From Aphrophora alni (lineage: Eukaryota > Arthropoda > Insecta > Hemiptera > Aphrophoridae), in the NCBI GenBank assembly GCA_963513935.1, contig OY740772.1, positions 14,478,098 through 14,542,097 of the forward strand: 64,000 nt of DNA, given 5' to 3'. The translations under genes were made by a program, and so were the position numbers. The notes below the pieces were generated by a model. The model ran no database searches. It was not told where the DNA came from and was given only the letters and a program-made list of their open reading frames with translations. Shown one piece after another: positions 14,401 to 27,600 of the stretch; within the stretch, counting starts at the first letter, position 1, and every line of letters begins with the position of its first letter.

Positions 14401-17400
14401 TTACAGTTAAGAAAAATTGAGATTTAGGATCGGTGTTCTTTTTTGAAATAGGCTTATGAATTGTAAAATTTGTTAAAGTTTATCTTCAATATTAAGAATT
14501 TCTGGACTTTATTATGTTTGAATTTACAGAGGATACCACTCTCTGTGTGATTTAGCACTGAATTTACCACTGTTTATACTGTTTTAACATACTAAAACTT
14601 GACGGCATCACTTTTAAAATTACGAATAGAAATTTTCATCTTTGGGCTCTGAAGTCTTGATTGGAATGAATTTTTGGCTTCGGTTTTGGAATTGAATTGT
14701 TGCCGCGGTTCCCAGCATGCACTGTTCTTCCGTTCCCTTGGTTACTCAAATAATATTCTCTCGTTTTGTACAATTTGATGTTCTTGACTTGAATAAATTA
14801 TAATTTTGATATTACTTTATGTCTTTTTTGCCTTTGGTCTCGTGATAATATTTATTCATATTTACATTGCCGATTCTTAAATGAGTTTACTGATTTTTTT
14901 GTTAATTGTATAATTTCCCGTTCCAACAGAATGACGTACTTATATCTATGACTCAAGTAGTCCTAGTTCTAATTCTAATTATATAACATTTGGGTCTTAC
15001 GGTTACTATTTATGTTCTTAAATTTACTTTAAGGATTGTTTTACTATTCTAACAGATATTGTGACTTATTATTTATTTTTATTTGATTTTATTAATTTCG
15101 ATTGTGATAGTCGTTTCTTTGATCTAGTTGTACTAACAAAAACATGGCGTTCATAGGGAATGCGTTTTACCTTCATATATTGTATATGCTATCTTCTGAT
15201 GATTAAAATAAAGAATAGTTGTTTACTGAGGCTATATATATATGTATGTATAGTGCTTATATTAATTTATGGTGTAGTGTTTGTGATAGTATTATGGAAT
15301 TGGTTTCAATGTGTTTGTTTAGATGTGAGGTTATAGGTTTTCATGTTACAAGGCTCTGTCTAGGCTTTATTCTATATTTGAGAATTAGATTTGATAATAT
15401 CCATTTCTATATGGATTTGGGTGAATTCTTGGGGTGTGAATTGGTTTTGACATAGTTAATTTAGTTATTGATGATGTTTTTCCTTGTGTATTACTTTCGT
15501 AAATTGTTTAGGCCTATCAGCTGATATTTTAGTGTCGGTTTCTTGGTTGGCTTTGTGGGTCATTGAACTTTGCTTTGTTTTGGTGTCGTTTATTTTAGGC
15601 TAACTTTTTATGATGGAATTTGTGACGTTATAAAAACAATACAGTGATTTTTTATATTACAATAACCTCATTCACTTAATCGGTGACATTACCGGCCTAT
15701 TATTTTATATTTATATTTCATTATTACTTCAGTGCTATCCCATACTGTCTTAAGTAATTTGATTTGATGAAAAATAATTTACAAAAGTGTTGAAAACGAG
15801 AGCTTTCTTTATAAAAAGCCTTTAATTCATTTAAGAAAGGTTGAATACTGTTATAGTGAACTTTAAAATGTCTCTTAGAACCCTTGGAACTTTTTAGAAA
15901 ATCGATTGTTAAATAAAATAATGCCTAATGCAAATAAAACCAATCTAACTTCATTGTAGGCTAGCCTATGCTTGTATTTCTTAATATATGGTGAATATCA
16001 TTCACTGTTTGATGTGACAGTCAGTGACAAATGTTTGTGAGTCAGAGTAGTAGAATGTCGAGTATGCAAGTGGGAAAAGCAAAACTCCCAATACAAATTG
16101 TTAAGTGCAGAATCGACAATTTATTGATTTTTCTTCGTGCCCTACGAAGATTTTCCTTCGTAACTTTCTTCGACGCCGGTTACGAACCTAGTTCAAAGTG
16201 TATTGTGAACGTATGATCTCATCTCTTTCTCTCATATTTCAACTCTATTTGAAATATTCTCTAATTAACATTAATTAGCGTCCGCTCAAAGACTCTATTA
16301 GTTTGTAACTAGTTATTCAATGAACTCTTTACTCTGGACTTTTACGCGACGCGAGAGCATACGCGTGTGTGAACTCAGTGTACGTGTTATTTCGCGAAAG
16401 TGAACTTATTTTGTGTTTTCCTTTTATTGTTAATTACAAGACCAATTAGTAATTAATTGTACTGTATACTCTGTGCTTACTATACACCTAGCTAAGTACC
16501 AACGCAGATCTTCTCTTCAGCATCGGACAAGTGCAGAGGATACTCGCCCTCTTTCAAGGTATCTGTGACATCTTTTAGTACAAATAACATTATTAATTGG
16601 TCTGAATCTCATTGTACATTAGTTGTTGTGTGTATTACATATTTTACAAACATTAAAGTTCCACAGCTTTTCTGTGGATGGTCCTCCGAGCTTAAAATTA
16701 TCATGAACTAATTAGAATATTTTACTAATTAACCGACTAATTAATTTTCAAGTGAACAATTTTTCTAATTAGTTTCAAATATTTTTTCCCACTCTTCTCG
16801 ACGCCAATCACAAATATTGCAGTGAAATGTTTTAATGCCGTAGTCTTGGTGCCAGTAGTGAACGTGTTCTCATAAAACGATGATAGAGAGTTTCCAAGCC
16901 ATGATTACTCTGAATACCATTAGTCTGCACCTAACCTAACTTAACCTAATCTAATCTTATTATTTGGCTAGATAAAATTTATTTACTTTCCCTCATTCCA
17001 GAGCAATGATAATGACTGGCGGTGAAGGAATGTGGGCGGAGAGCGGAGACTCAGAGAGGATACGACTGAGCAGAGAAGAGGAACTTTATAAACAAGAAAT
17101 GATTAGGCTGGAAACAGATCTAACGTATGAATTGTTTTATCTAAGTATATACACATATATAATCTATCATATCTCTAATTTAAAATATTGTATATGTGAG
17201 TAAAAGATCATATCCATTATAATCTTGAAATAAGTAATGCTTAGCAATATCAATCATCTTGCTTAACTGAAACTATTTTAATGATTTCCAAGTTCGCTAG
17301 AGCAATTTGGTTAATGATTTATTATATCGTTTATCGAACGATATGCATACATTAAATTCACAGTTCTGCTAGTAATTTTTAATCTGATGCTTGATTGAAG

Positions 17401-20400
17401 TGAACAAATTACCATAAGAATAAAAGTGTTAATTTATTAGTTTTTTTTTATAATTATTATTTAAACAAAACTATGTTTCTATGCTAATTATTAAAAACAA
17501 CCTCATAGTAGTAAACTGTGTATATTAAAAATTACTATATTTTATTAGTCTTACTCTATTATTATAAAATTACAATAATTATATTTACGCTCTAAAGTAA
17601 CAAGCTAATATTTATTGTTATTCTAGAGTATATTTTTACTGTTTTATATGGATCACCTCCCACAGATATAGATTTTGTAAACATTGGATTTTTAGTTTTA
17701 GAAATGGTTAAGGGGTTTGTGATCACCCGCACTGAAACTTTTTAAAGCCAGTTTTGCAACTAAGCCTCTAGGTGCTAATCTAACAGATTAGTTCCCTTGA
17801 ATTTTTTCAATAAACCACTGAGAAGTTACTCAGTAAGTAAACATCTTGTAAGAACTCAGTAAGTTCTTATGCTCCAAGCAACCTGAATATCTTGTCTTCA
17901 AGAACCCGACAAAAGTGTAATCACATTCATGATTATGATCCGTATAAATTTCTGCATTGAAATAAACATATTATTCTTTTTATTGTTAAAACAGAGAGTT
18001 GGAGAGCACAGTGGAAGAGTTAAGAGGAAACGTAATCAATAGAAAAACACGAGTGAATATGTCTGATGTTGAAAATATGGCGCTTATATTAAGTAAATCT
18101 AGGTAAGTAATTCTGCATTTTAATTTAAGTAGTAATGAATATTTATAAATCTTAAAATACCAAAGGAGCATGGAGAAAATTATCACTCATTTTGTATTCA
18201 ATACACCAGTATTTTTTTTTAATTTTATTTTTTATCAATATTAAAAAAGATAATAATAATCCCAAATATACAGGATAGTTCGGAATTACATGGCAATCTC
18301 TCAGGAAATGATTTTATACGTAAAAATAAGAAAAAAATGCATATAACATAGGTCTCTAAACCCTTCTTTTTTTTCCCCTGAGTATTGGCCATTTTGTGTG
18401 TTTAAAAAAACAATATATCTTTTGGAGTAGTTAAGATATTGAGTAAAGATTTTGTATTCCCATCATTTATGTAATCTTTTACTAGTGTATCAGTAAACTA
18501 GACTTTTTATTTTTACATTTTCAAAACTACAGAAGATTAAATGGTTTAATGTTGAATATCTTAAAAATCAATGGTAACAGAAATATCTCTTTTAACAGAA
18601 AATAGAATGCCTTTTTTAATTTTTTCTGTATCTCAAAAGATAACACAGATATCAACAAAAACCTAAAAATTTAATATCTTGATAATTTTGTACTAGAGGA
18701 TTGTCCAACATAAGGCCAAAAAAAAACATGAAGCAGTGTGCAGAAATATAGAAATATGCCTAAAAAAATGAAAATATACAGAAGCGAATCATTCCTACAC
18801 CAACGATGAAATAAAATAATATAAAAATATTGCCTTAAAAACTAAAGTATACAGAATTGAGTCATTCCTACACCAACGATGAAATAAAATAATAGACATA
18901 GGCTATGTGACACCACTTGTAATGGATATAAGGATGCAATGAAGTTACTGGAACATTCTCGCTGAACCGCTCTAGAACATTCGAGTGGCCATACACACTC
19001 ATATAAAAAGATTAAGTCAAGTGGGACGGGCAGAGTAATAGTTAATAGTGTGGAACAGAGGCTCATTGACAAAACAACGTTGAATATGGCTTGTAAATTT
19101 TATTGTTACGTGTAAGTCAAGTGTTTATTTCTTTATAATGGTAGTCATTTTGTTATGGTGTGCGATACGCAGCAACTCCATTTAAGGTTTATTACATGAA
19201 ATATGTCTTCTCAGAAAAGGAAAAATGGACAAACATCTAATTATAATGACCGTTGGGAATCGGATTATTTAATCACATACAACAATAATAAACTTCAGTG
19301 CATTGTTTGTATGCAGGTAATATTAGTTCCTAAAGAATATAATATGAAACGACGTTACATGAGAAACTGTTTCAATAGTATATAGGTGAGTCTAGAAATG
19401 CTATCATTACGGAATATAAGAAAAACTAAAACAACAAACACATTTTCTTTTAAAGTGTGACACTAATAACAAATGCATTATTACCGTTTCTTATGAAATT
19501 GTCAAAGCAAAGAGGGAGCAATTGTAGTTTAACTCACAGGGAGCAAATTAATTTATTCATTTAATTCGAGTTAGGTAACTCCAAGTTGGACAGCCCTGTT
19601 CTACGACACCCAAGAATAGACTAAAAGTGAAAATTTTTTAATTCCGATAATTTTTATCTCTAAATATTTTTTATTTTATACCTACAGAATCAAATAAGGC
19701 TATTTAAAAAAAAAATCCTATTTTTATTGGCTTTATTCACATCAATTAACTCGGAATTAAGTTTTTCGACTACATTTTTGGGAGTTTTACAATTATTGTC
19801 TTAAAAACTACAAGAGAAACTGTTTGGGGGTCCTATTTTTGCAATTTTTCAGGTCACAAAACATACTATCAAATTGGCGTCATAATTTATGCCTCATTAA
19901 ATTCAATAAGGCATATTACCGATGTATGTAATACCGATGAATCAGAAATCCTGCCGAAATCTTTTGCAAACCGTAACTCGCTAACAAATCGTTTTTGGAT
20001 ATGTGTTTATATGAACTTATTATTTTATTTTTATCTATAGAATCATTTCCCGAGAGATTCCTGTGCAGTTCCGATTATCTTGTTTGTAATATAGGGAAAG
20101 TTATGTGATGATTCAATGTCGAGTTTTTGTGATCTATCCATACATCTATAAAACCCAAGGACTGATTCTCATGCAATGATTTTTCTATGTCAGTATATTA
20201 TCTGGTTATAGTCTATGTTTCATTAAAATTGGTTCTGTAGTTCTAAAGTTATAACACTATTTGCCTGTAAAGATAATTCGAAAATTAACATTTTACACAT
20301 TTTCTTCAAAACTCTAGGTGAAATTGGTACAATGTTTTTAATGTTACAACCATTTTTTTTTGCTAATGAAAAGCAGGAAATCCACATAAATGTCAGTGAC

Positions 20401-21617
20401 AACATATGTATTGTCATTGACAAAATGGGGTGAATTTCAATTAATTGTTACTGAAAATATTTTTAAAATCGGTGCTGTAGTTCCCAATTAAATTTTTTTT
20501 AATAGCGATTAAGAGGAAATCTATATTCTCCTATTTATTTTTGATATTTCAGCAACAACACATATTTGATCAATTTTAAAGTTGGGACAAAATTAAAATT
20601 GTTTAAGGTTTTAAAGTTATAGGTGATTTTAGCTTGAAAGCCAACATATTTTAATTTGACTGATGCGACTCACATCAAACCAAAGTAGCTATGTTCACAT
20701 GCTAGTTCTAGCAGGAATTTCTACTTGCTGCTGATGCCTAATGGTAAAATAAAAAATATTATTTATAAAGAGATCCCTCATACAAAAGTTCTATTATGTT
20801 TACGTTATATTTTCTCTTCTCTATGTATTGTACTTAGTAAAGGGTAAAAGAAATTTAGTAGACATTTTTTTAATAGTAGTAATTTATTTCACTAAACTTT
20901 CTCTACTTTATCAATTTAGTTACTAAGTTAGTGGAAAGGTAAAATCAAACATAGATTCCATAATACACTATACTGACCATCACACACTAAGTAATGCAAA
21001 TAAACGCAGGTGGAGCCAAAGGTAAATTATGGATATCTACACAGAGTCCAATTTCAACACTGGCAGAGCCCTGGACAAAGCCAGTTTAAAATATATTAGT
21101 AAGAACTTGTGAGTACAAACATACACTTTAGTCACTGTTACAATATTTTTAGGGAAAAAGGTCAAACTGAGTATCTCCATAAAGATAATGCAGTCAACTC
21201 AATTTCCACCAGTATTATTTCTGTATTAAAATAATTTTTTTTTAAATACCATATATATTATATATAATCTCAAAATATACATATTTATATACTGTACACC
21301 AACATCATATTTTATAATTTCTCGTTTAAAAGACTATAGTTAAAAAGTCACAATATACAACTATTTTAATTGTAATTATTTATTGCTAGAACATTTACAC
21401 AAAGGTATGATTGTCATTGCTTAAACTAACATGTAGTGTCATACTCGCCTACCATTATCTGTAATAGTTATAATAAATAATACTAAAAAGTTAAAACTTA
21501 GCCATTAGTTCAACATTAAAGCACTTTAAAAGAATAAAATAAAACTCAAATGAAGGAGGACCTTGGTATCAACAAAATTAAAACAAATTACTTGATAATA
21601 AATATGGAGTTACATAA

Positions 21618-21664
<47 letters not shown>

Positions 21665-24600
21665 ATGTGCATAAGCATTAATTACGATTCTCAACAGGGG
21701 AGACTCAACAAAATCTATATTTGCAATTAAATTTTGGCTAATCAATTAGAAAAGGAAGGAAAAGACATATTAATCTGTCAACCTACTTACTTATTAATTA
21801 ACACTCACTTTTGTTTGTTATATGGAAAATGCCTAGTTTCCGTAATGTTATTGGCTGAAATAAAGTTGTATTATGTTGTTAATTGGTTTTGATTTTGATT
21901 TACAGTAAAACAGTAGCAGACCTAAAACTTCGCTTCCCCAGCTTACAAGAAGCAATGAGATCATGCCTCAGTCAAGAAATGGAGAAAGTGGTATGCGAAG
22001 AAAAGTAAGTGCATAATCTAGAAAATAACTTAACAATAAAGTACAAATTTAGAATTGTTACTAGATCTAAATACAAAACTTAATAAATACAATTTTAATT
22101 TTGTAACATTATTCCGTAGTAGATTAAATTATCTGGACGATAACTTCCCATTATATTTTTAGTGGACCAAAATCAATAACTTTACATAACTCTTAAAGAA
22201 ATCAACTTATTTTTAATCAAATTGTTTTTTTTTTTTTTTTTTTTTTTTTAACTTAATAAAATTGATTCCAATGCAAGTACATAAGATTTAAATTATTATT
22301 TAGTATAAATAAATGTTATTTTCTGTGTAAGGTTCCTAAAAGAAGAACCAGAAAGACTAGAGAGTGCCCTACGTCGCTGCAAGAAGCTTACTGGTACATT
22401 GGTCACATTAAAAAGGTATAACTTTGTTACTTTTAAAATCAATTAGTATGCATTCAATGTATTTATTTCATTGCTTCTTTATTTGACCTTGTAATAGTTT
22501 ATGTTGGCCTTATTATTATTATTGTTTAGTTATGTAGAAGTAAAACTGTAAAAATGTAAATTGTATTATTTTTAAAGTCAACGGAGTACTTAGAAAACTT
22601 ATAAACGTCTAAGACGATCACAAGTAAGTTACTAGAATCATATTTCTTTTTTTTATGCCTACAACATTTTATTAATACAATTCAGTGTATGTGTTGAGTT
22701 TGAACTTGTACAGGGTTTAAAAGTCAAATGTAATTTCTTTCCGAAAATGTGATAAAACTATGTGTTGATGTTTTCATTAAATTCGAAATATATTTATGAT
22801 ATTTTTAGGTTAATTTATCATATTTGAATTGCAAATGTATTCTACATTTTTTTTACAAGAATTTTTGATTTTAATGTGTTTTCTACATTATTTGAATTGC
22901 TATTATTTGTAGACCTAACATTAAGGTTTATTCATTGTTAAAACATTGAAATCATTTTGTTTCTTTTTGAAGGTCAGAATGTAAAATATCCCAACTCTGT
23001 AAAAAAGAAATAATTGTAATCAATATTTTTTGTGCATAGAGATTGAATTACAAACATTAGATTAAAAAAAAAAAAAAAGAATACTAGCTTAACACATTAT
23101 ATTTCTGACATAATTCAACAAACTAACTTTAATCCAATGTTGGCAAATTATGTACATTCCGGCTTTCTTTCTGTAGTAGCCTATGGTATTTGTAATGTAT
23201 AATTGTGTTTAAAATTAACCCATTTTTACTAATCAATTACCCATATTACGTATATTGCATCAATTTATTCATTTTTTTTTACAAAGCTTTTATTTTGTTT
23301 GATATATGTCGTAGTACTGAAAATAATTGCAGGATACATGATTGTCAGTACTAAAAATAAAGAAAAGATTCTTCCTATAAAACATTTAATATGTGTTAGT
23401 ACTTTTTCAATAGTTTTAAACATTAAAAAAGGAAGTATTAATATCTTTTATCAAGATAAATGAAAAATAGTTTTCTTTGATAACACCTATGGCATATGTA
23501 GTAGTCATACAATCAAAATCAGTAATGAAAAATATAAACCAAGTTTCTCTGTACGCCAATGTTTTATGTTGAACCACTTTGCTAGTGACTTGCTCCATAT
23601 CAATTTTTATCAATTGTTACTGCTGTTTAACCCATTACGATATAACTTATACAACATTAAACTCAATATTACAGCTATCATTCTTGTATTTATTTATTTT
23701 TATTTAACCGCTTTATACATTATTCCAATACTGGGAATAAATCAAAACTAACGAGTGAAAATGGTGAACTATTCGTTATATCTATTTAAAATAATATCTT
23801 ATTTTATCAAAAACAAGTAGTATATTCCTTTAAATATTTTTTCTTAAGTTGAAAAAGGTTTTAAAAATAAAATATATTACAGTGTATTAAAAAAATCTCT
23901 CTTCTCTGAGTTATGGTTCTGAGTTATGGTAGTTATGGTGTAAGTTAATACAATGTAATCTATATTTTTATGAGCTAACCCTATGTTCGGGCGTCATTTT
24001 GTAAGTTAATTCCATGTAATTATCGTTTATCCATTCAATTAATTAATTCAGTTTATGCTTTAAGATCTTTTAGTCAAAAATTCAAATTACTTCAGTTTGC
24101 AAGTCTGCGTTCTTACAATACTATTTTTATTTTTTACCCAAGGGCAGGGTTACAACTTTAATCGTACTTACAGTTATTTCAACAACGTGATGATGGTTAA
24201 TACAATGAATCTAGCCAGTCATTTTAATTATAACGAAATCTCCTTTTTATTAAAACAGAGAAAAGAAAACATATTATGTGTAAGTCAACAGACAAATTAT
24301 TTAAATCTAAGAATCAATTTTGATAGTACACAAATTAATAAGTTCTTTCTAAAATTCAATTTAAACGTCTTTTACAGTTCCTTAACATTACTTCTCATCT
24401 CCTAATGATTACTGTTTCAAACTTTCACTTTACTCACAGATGTCAGTCCATAATATACTCGCCTCCTTCGAAATCACATTTACTTAGAATCCACCATTTT
24501 TTCGTGTTGGTTGAGTCTGTCCAGCCATCCTACAACGTGACTATCTCACTCTGACTCCTGACAAAGACTGGCCAAGCCACGTTTCTAGAAGACGTTTGGC

Positions 24601-27600
24601 AAAGCTAACGCTGAGGCTTCTGGGAAAAATCTCTCATTTTCCGTTTCATGGGGTTCGGCTTTCGAATTGCTTACACCTTACTAAGCATTAATTTAGAAGG
24701 TTACAAGTCCATATGACTTCACGCGCACAGTTCAAAATTATATTTCAACTTGTAATGTTTTACACTGTCTATTAGTAATCATTTGGTTATTATCGTTCAT
24801 TAGGAGATTGTTCAGATACACTTTACAATTATTTATTATTATTATATAATGCTTATTATCTCTATTATTATTTTATATTTATTATTAATGTTAATTGTTT
24901 TATTATTTTTATTAATTACTAGTTGGAGTTTGTCCCATGCTTACAATGGTTCTAATGAAATAAAACAAAATGTATTTTACTTACCATGGAATTGATGCCC
25001 ATAGATTCTGCCAATAGTTCACAAAGGAAAAAAATTAAAACACTTTTGTATAGCAAGTATTTTTGTATATGATTTATTGGCAGATGTTAAGGATATTAAA
25101 TCATTCCAAGGTAAATATTACTTAATAACCAGTATTTTCACATGAAGTCTTCAAAGTACTGTCTTTCATTTTCAAAACATAACTTAATTCGTTTATATTT
25201 GTTTTTATTGTTATCTTTGAGAGTCCTTTGTGTGTAGATTATGATAATCTCTTTCAGTTCATATATTTTTGTTTTTGTTTTGGGGAGATTCTTCTATACC
25301 GATTCTTTAGCTTCCTTCCAGAAAAAGAAATCTGGCAATGTCAAATAAGGACGGTCTGTATTTTGTGCAAAAATAAATTTAATTTCTTTGTTACTTTTGT
25401 GTGAATACTTAGGCCAACTTTTGTTTGCCGAGGTAAATTTCTTATCAGGTTTGACGATTTTTTCAATAACTTAACAGAAATAATAAGACTTTTTCACAGA
25501 TATTAGACCTGCTACTATTTTTTGGTGCATCTGTTACTGAGCCAGTGTTCTGAAATTTGGTTTATTAAATCCTGCATAGTGTCAATTTGTGGAATGATTA
25601 TATTTGGTAACATTTCATCTAACTTTTCACAATATCGTGTGTTATTTCAAAAAATATTTTTTGCCATAAAACTTACAATCTTCAATGGTAAACATTCTAA
25701 TGCATACTAATAAATATGAACATCTCACTGCATTGAAATGATTAGAACAGGGAGGACCAAATATTTATATCCAGTACTGCGTACATATATATAAATTGTA
25801 AAATTGAGTGTTTATGTAACTATTTTATTTATTTATTTTCCTTAAATCACAACAGAGAAATAGGTTTCAATTATGCAGTATCAAGTGGTGCGATTCAATC
25901 AAACCACTGTCAGAAATCAGTGGTTTAGTTTTAGAAGATTCTCTTTAATTTTACTTATATTTATATATAAACTGGTTTACATCATTTCCCTAATACTCAA
26001 TATAATTTTGTTTATCACTACTCAATATCCATTATTAATAAACAATTAAATATTTATATATATTCCTTCCAACAATTTCGGAATTAATAAGACAAACCCA
26101 GAATGGTTCTAACTGTTATGACTCTACTGTTTACTTTTCGTATTATACAATTACAAGCTTTTCATTAACAATGATTTGCTCACCTTTCTTGCAAAGTTCT
26201 TACAACGTTGCTATCTCTAACTATTGGGTTCTCTTTCTCTTACTCGCCAAGTATGGCTATCTTCTGAACAACCCTCGAGCAGCGATTCCTCCTGTGATCC
26301 ATAAACACCGTCTCCTTTTGTTAAGAGCTTATATAGCTCCCTCTTGTTTGTGACATGATTGCCTTTGCAAGGTAAGCATTTTATCATAATTATTGTTATA
26401 CTTGTGTCTTTCGCAACAATTGGTCTTTATTCTGACTTTAATTAACATTATATTATTTTTATTTATCTATATTCAAACTAAAAGTATCCTAATTTCTAAC
26501 ACAACTATTGCTATTTACACAGTGTTGTCATTGTTTAGTTAAATACAATTTTAAAAGTTAATTTATGGTTTTTAATTTAAGAATTCATAGACATTCATGT
26601 TTTTTTCCTCGTTGTTTAAAGATGAAAAAGCTCTTATTCATCGTCGCCTTATAAACAAAATAGAAATATAAAAGAACATAAAATAAAGTCATAGCCCTCA
26701 AATACTCTAATAGTATCAGATTACGATAAAATGGGCGTAGATCCAGCTAGGGTCCCTCGGTCATAGAGATCCTATTTTCATTATAGCACTGTTTCTATCT
26801 GGGCAACTACTTCTCATTACTAATTAGATCTATTTAAGTCTACCTGGTTAATTTTGTTAACCAGACAGTTAAAAGAAAAAAAATTGATTGTTTATATTGT
26901 GGTTTAATTAATTAATTTCTGCTAGTTTCTTTCATGAAATAGGTTTAATATTTTTAACGTATATTAAATTCCACATTAAAGACGATTGTTTCTAAAATGT
27001 ATCCACTTCAAGTGCAGTCCAATTAGGAATGATGTGTGTCTTGTTTGTTACATGTTTATTTTCATATTCACAAAACTTGGATTTATTTTCTGCCTAACTA
27101 CCTACAATTTTTGCTAAAAGGCTAAATTATTTGTGTTTAACTATTTGTAATTATTAGAGTTTTTTCAATTAATCTAATTAATTACTTTTGTGTTTTCTGT
27201 TCCTTGACATTTTATTAAATTCCATTTCTTTTTGTTTCTGATTGGTGTTAAATTTACAATATATTCTAACTAAGTTTTATTAAACATACCAAAAAAAAGT
27301 TAAAATTAATCCTCTTTATCATTTGGTTTAGTTTGTTTTACAAAACTAAATTCTTCCCTCATCATTATAGTTCCATATTTATTGTTATGTTCACTCAGGT
27401 TGGCCTCAGTGCAAGAACAGAGATTACCGGAAGCGAGAATTTCCCCGACTTTAGACGAGACACCTCCTGTTACACCGACATCTGGCAAGGTAATTTGTAA
27501 TCACTTGCATGTTGGCCAATGCTTGTAAATCCTTACTGTCTGTTGATGGCATTTTCAATCAGAATTTTGTTTTTGATTTTAATTTAAACTTTCTGTACTT

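Larger units (their letters stand above)
11734..17001 (+). other. Intron 4 of window: LINE scrap, piggyBac copy and promoter-like island
   Basis: A 5.3-kb intron with an RT fragment (about 11855-12260), a bounded piggyBac derivative (12751-14164) and a GC-richer island (about 16020-16680). The block 14.2-16.0 kb is AT-rich; part of it (15.2-15.6 kb) is unusually G/T-rich on the + strand but I recognise no element. Confidence 0.7.
18694..19598 (+). mobile_element. hAT element remnant (about 905 bp)
   Basis: The right end, read inward, is CAGGGCTGTCCAACTTGG, a standard hAT-type terminus; the left end AGAGGATTGTCCAACATAAG is its degraded counterpart. The 8-bp flanks (about 18686-18693 and 19599-19606) agree at only about half the bases, so the target duplication is eroded or the left end slightly misplaced. 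Inside is a BED-finger coding piece at 19203-19385. It lies within the larger inverted-repeat element. Confidence 0.68.
18270..20082. mobile_element. Long-inverted-repeat element, interrupted by a hAT copy
   Basis: The left arm, from ACAGGATAGTTCGGAATTAC on through CAATCTCTCAGGAAATGATT, is the approximate inverse of the right arm ending GAGATTCCTGTGCAGTTCCG ATTATCTTGT; similarity extends about 80-90 bp. Taking out the hAT insertion leaves roughly 900 bp. No coding sequence of its own was recognised. Target duplications are not clear, so the ends are approximate. Confidence 0.65.
18103..21905 (+). other. Intron 6 of window: nested transposons and a CA repeat
   Basis: A 3.8-kb intron with a hAT element nested in an inverted-repeat element (18270-20082) and a CA microsatellite at 21621. 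The 20.1-21.6 kb part has repeat-like lines such as AAATTGGTTCTGTAGTT but no identified family. Confidence 0.7.
22416..27398 (+). other. Intron 8 of window: second solo LTR and transposase scrap
   Basis: A 5.0-kb intron with the second solo LTR (23939-24945) and an IS630-type transposase scrap (about 25080-25460). A GC-richer block at 26160-26400 contains a TATA-like GAGCTTATATAGCTCC but no recognised gene. Other parts are AT-rich without identified content. Confidence 0.7.

Noticed and set aside
15219..15455. A 78-codon + frame
   Set aside because: Lies in a G/T-skewed stretch; the hydrophobic, Cys-rich translation follows from composition.
24097..24405. A 102-codon open frame
   Set aside because: It lies wholly inside the solo LTR at 23939-24945 and has no recognisable protein features.
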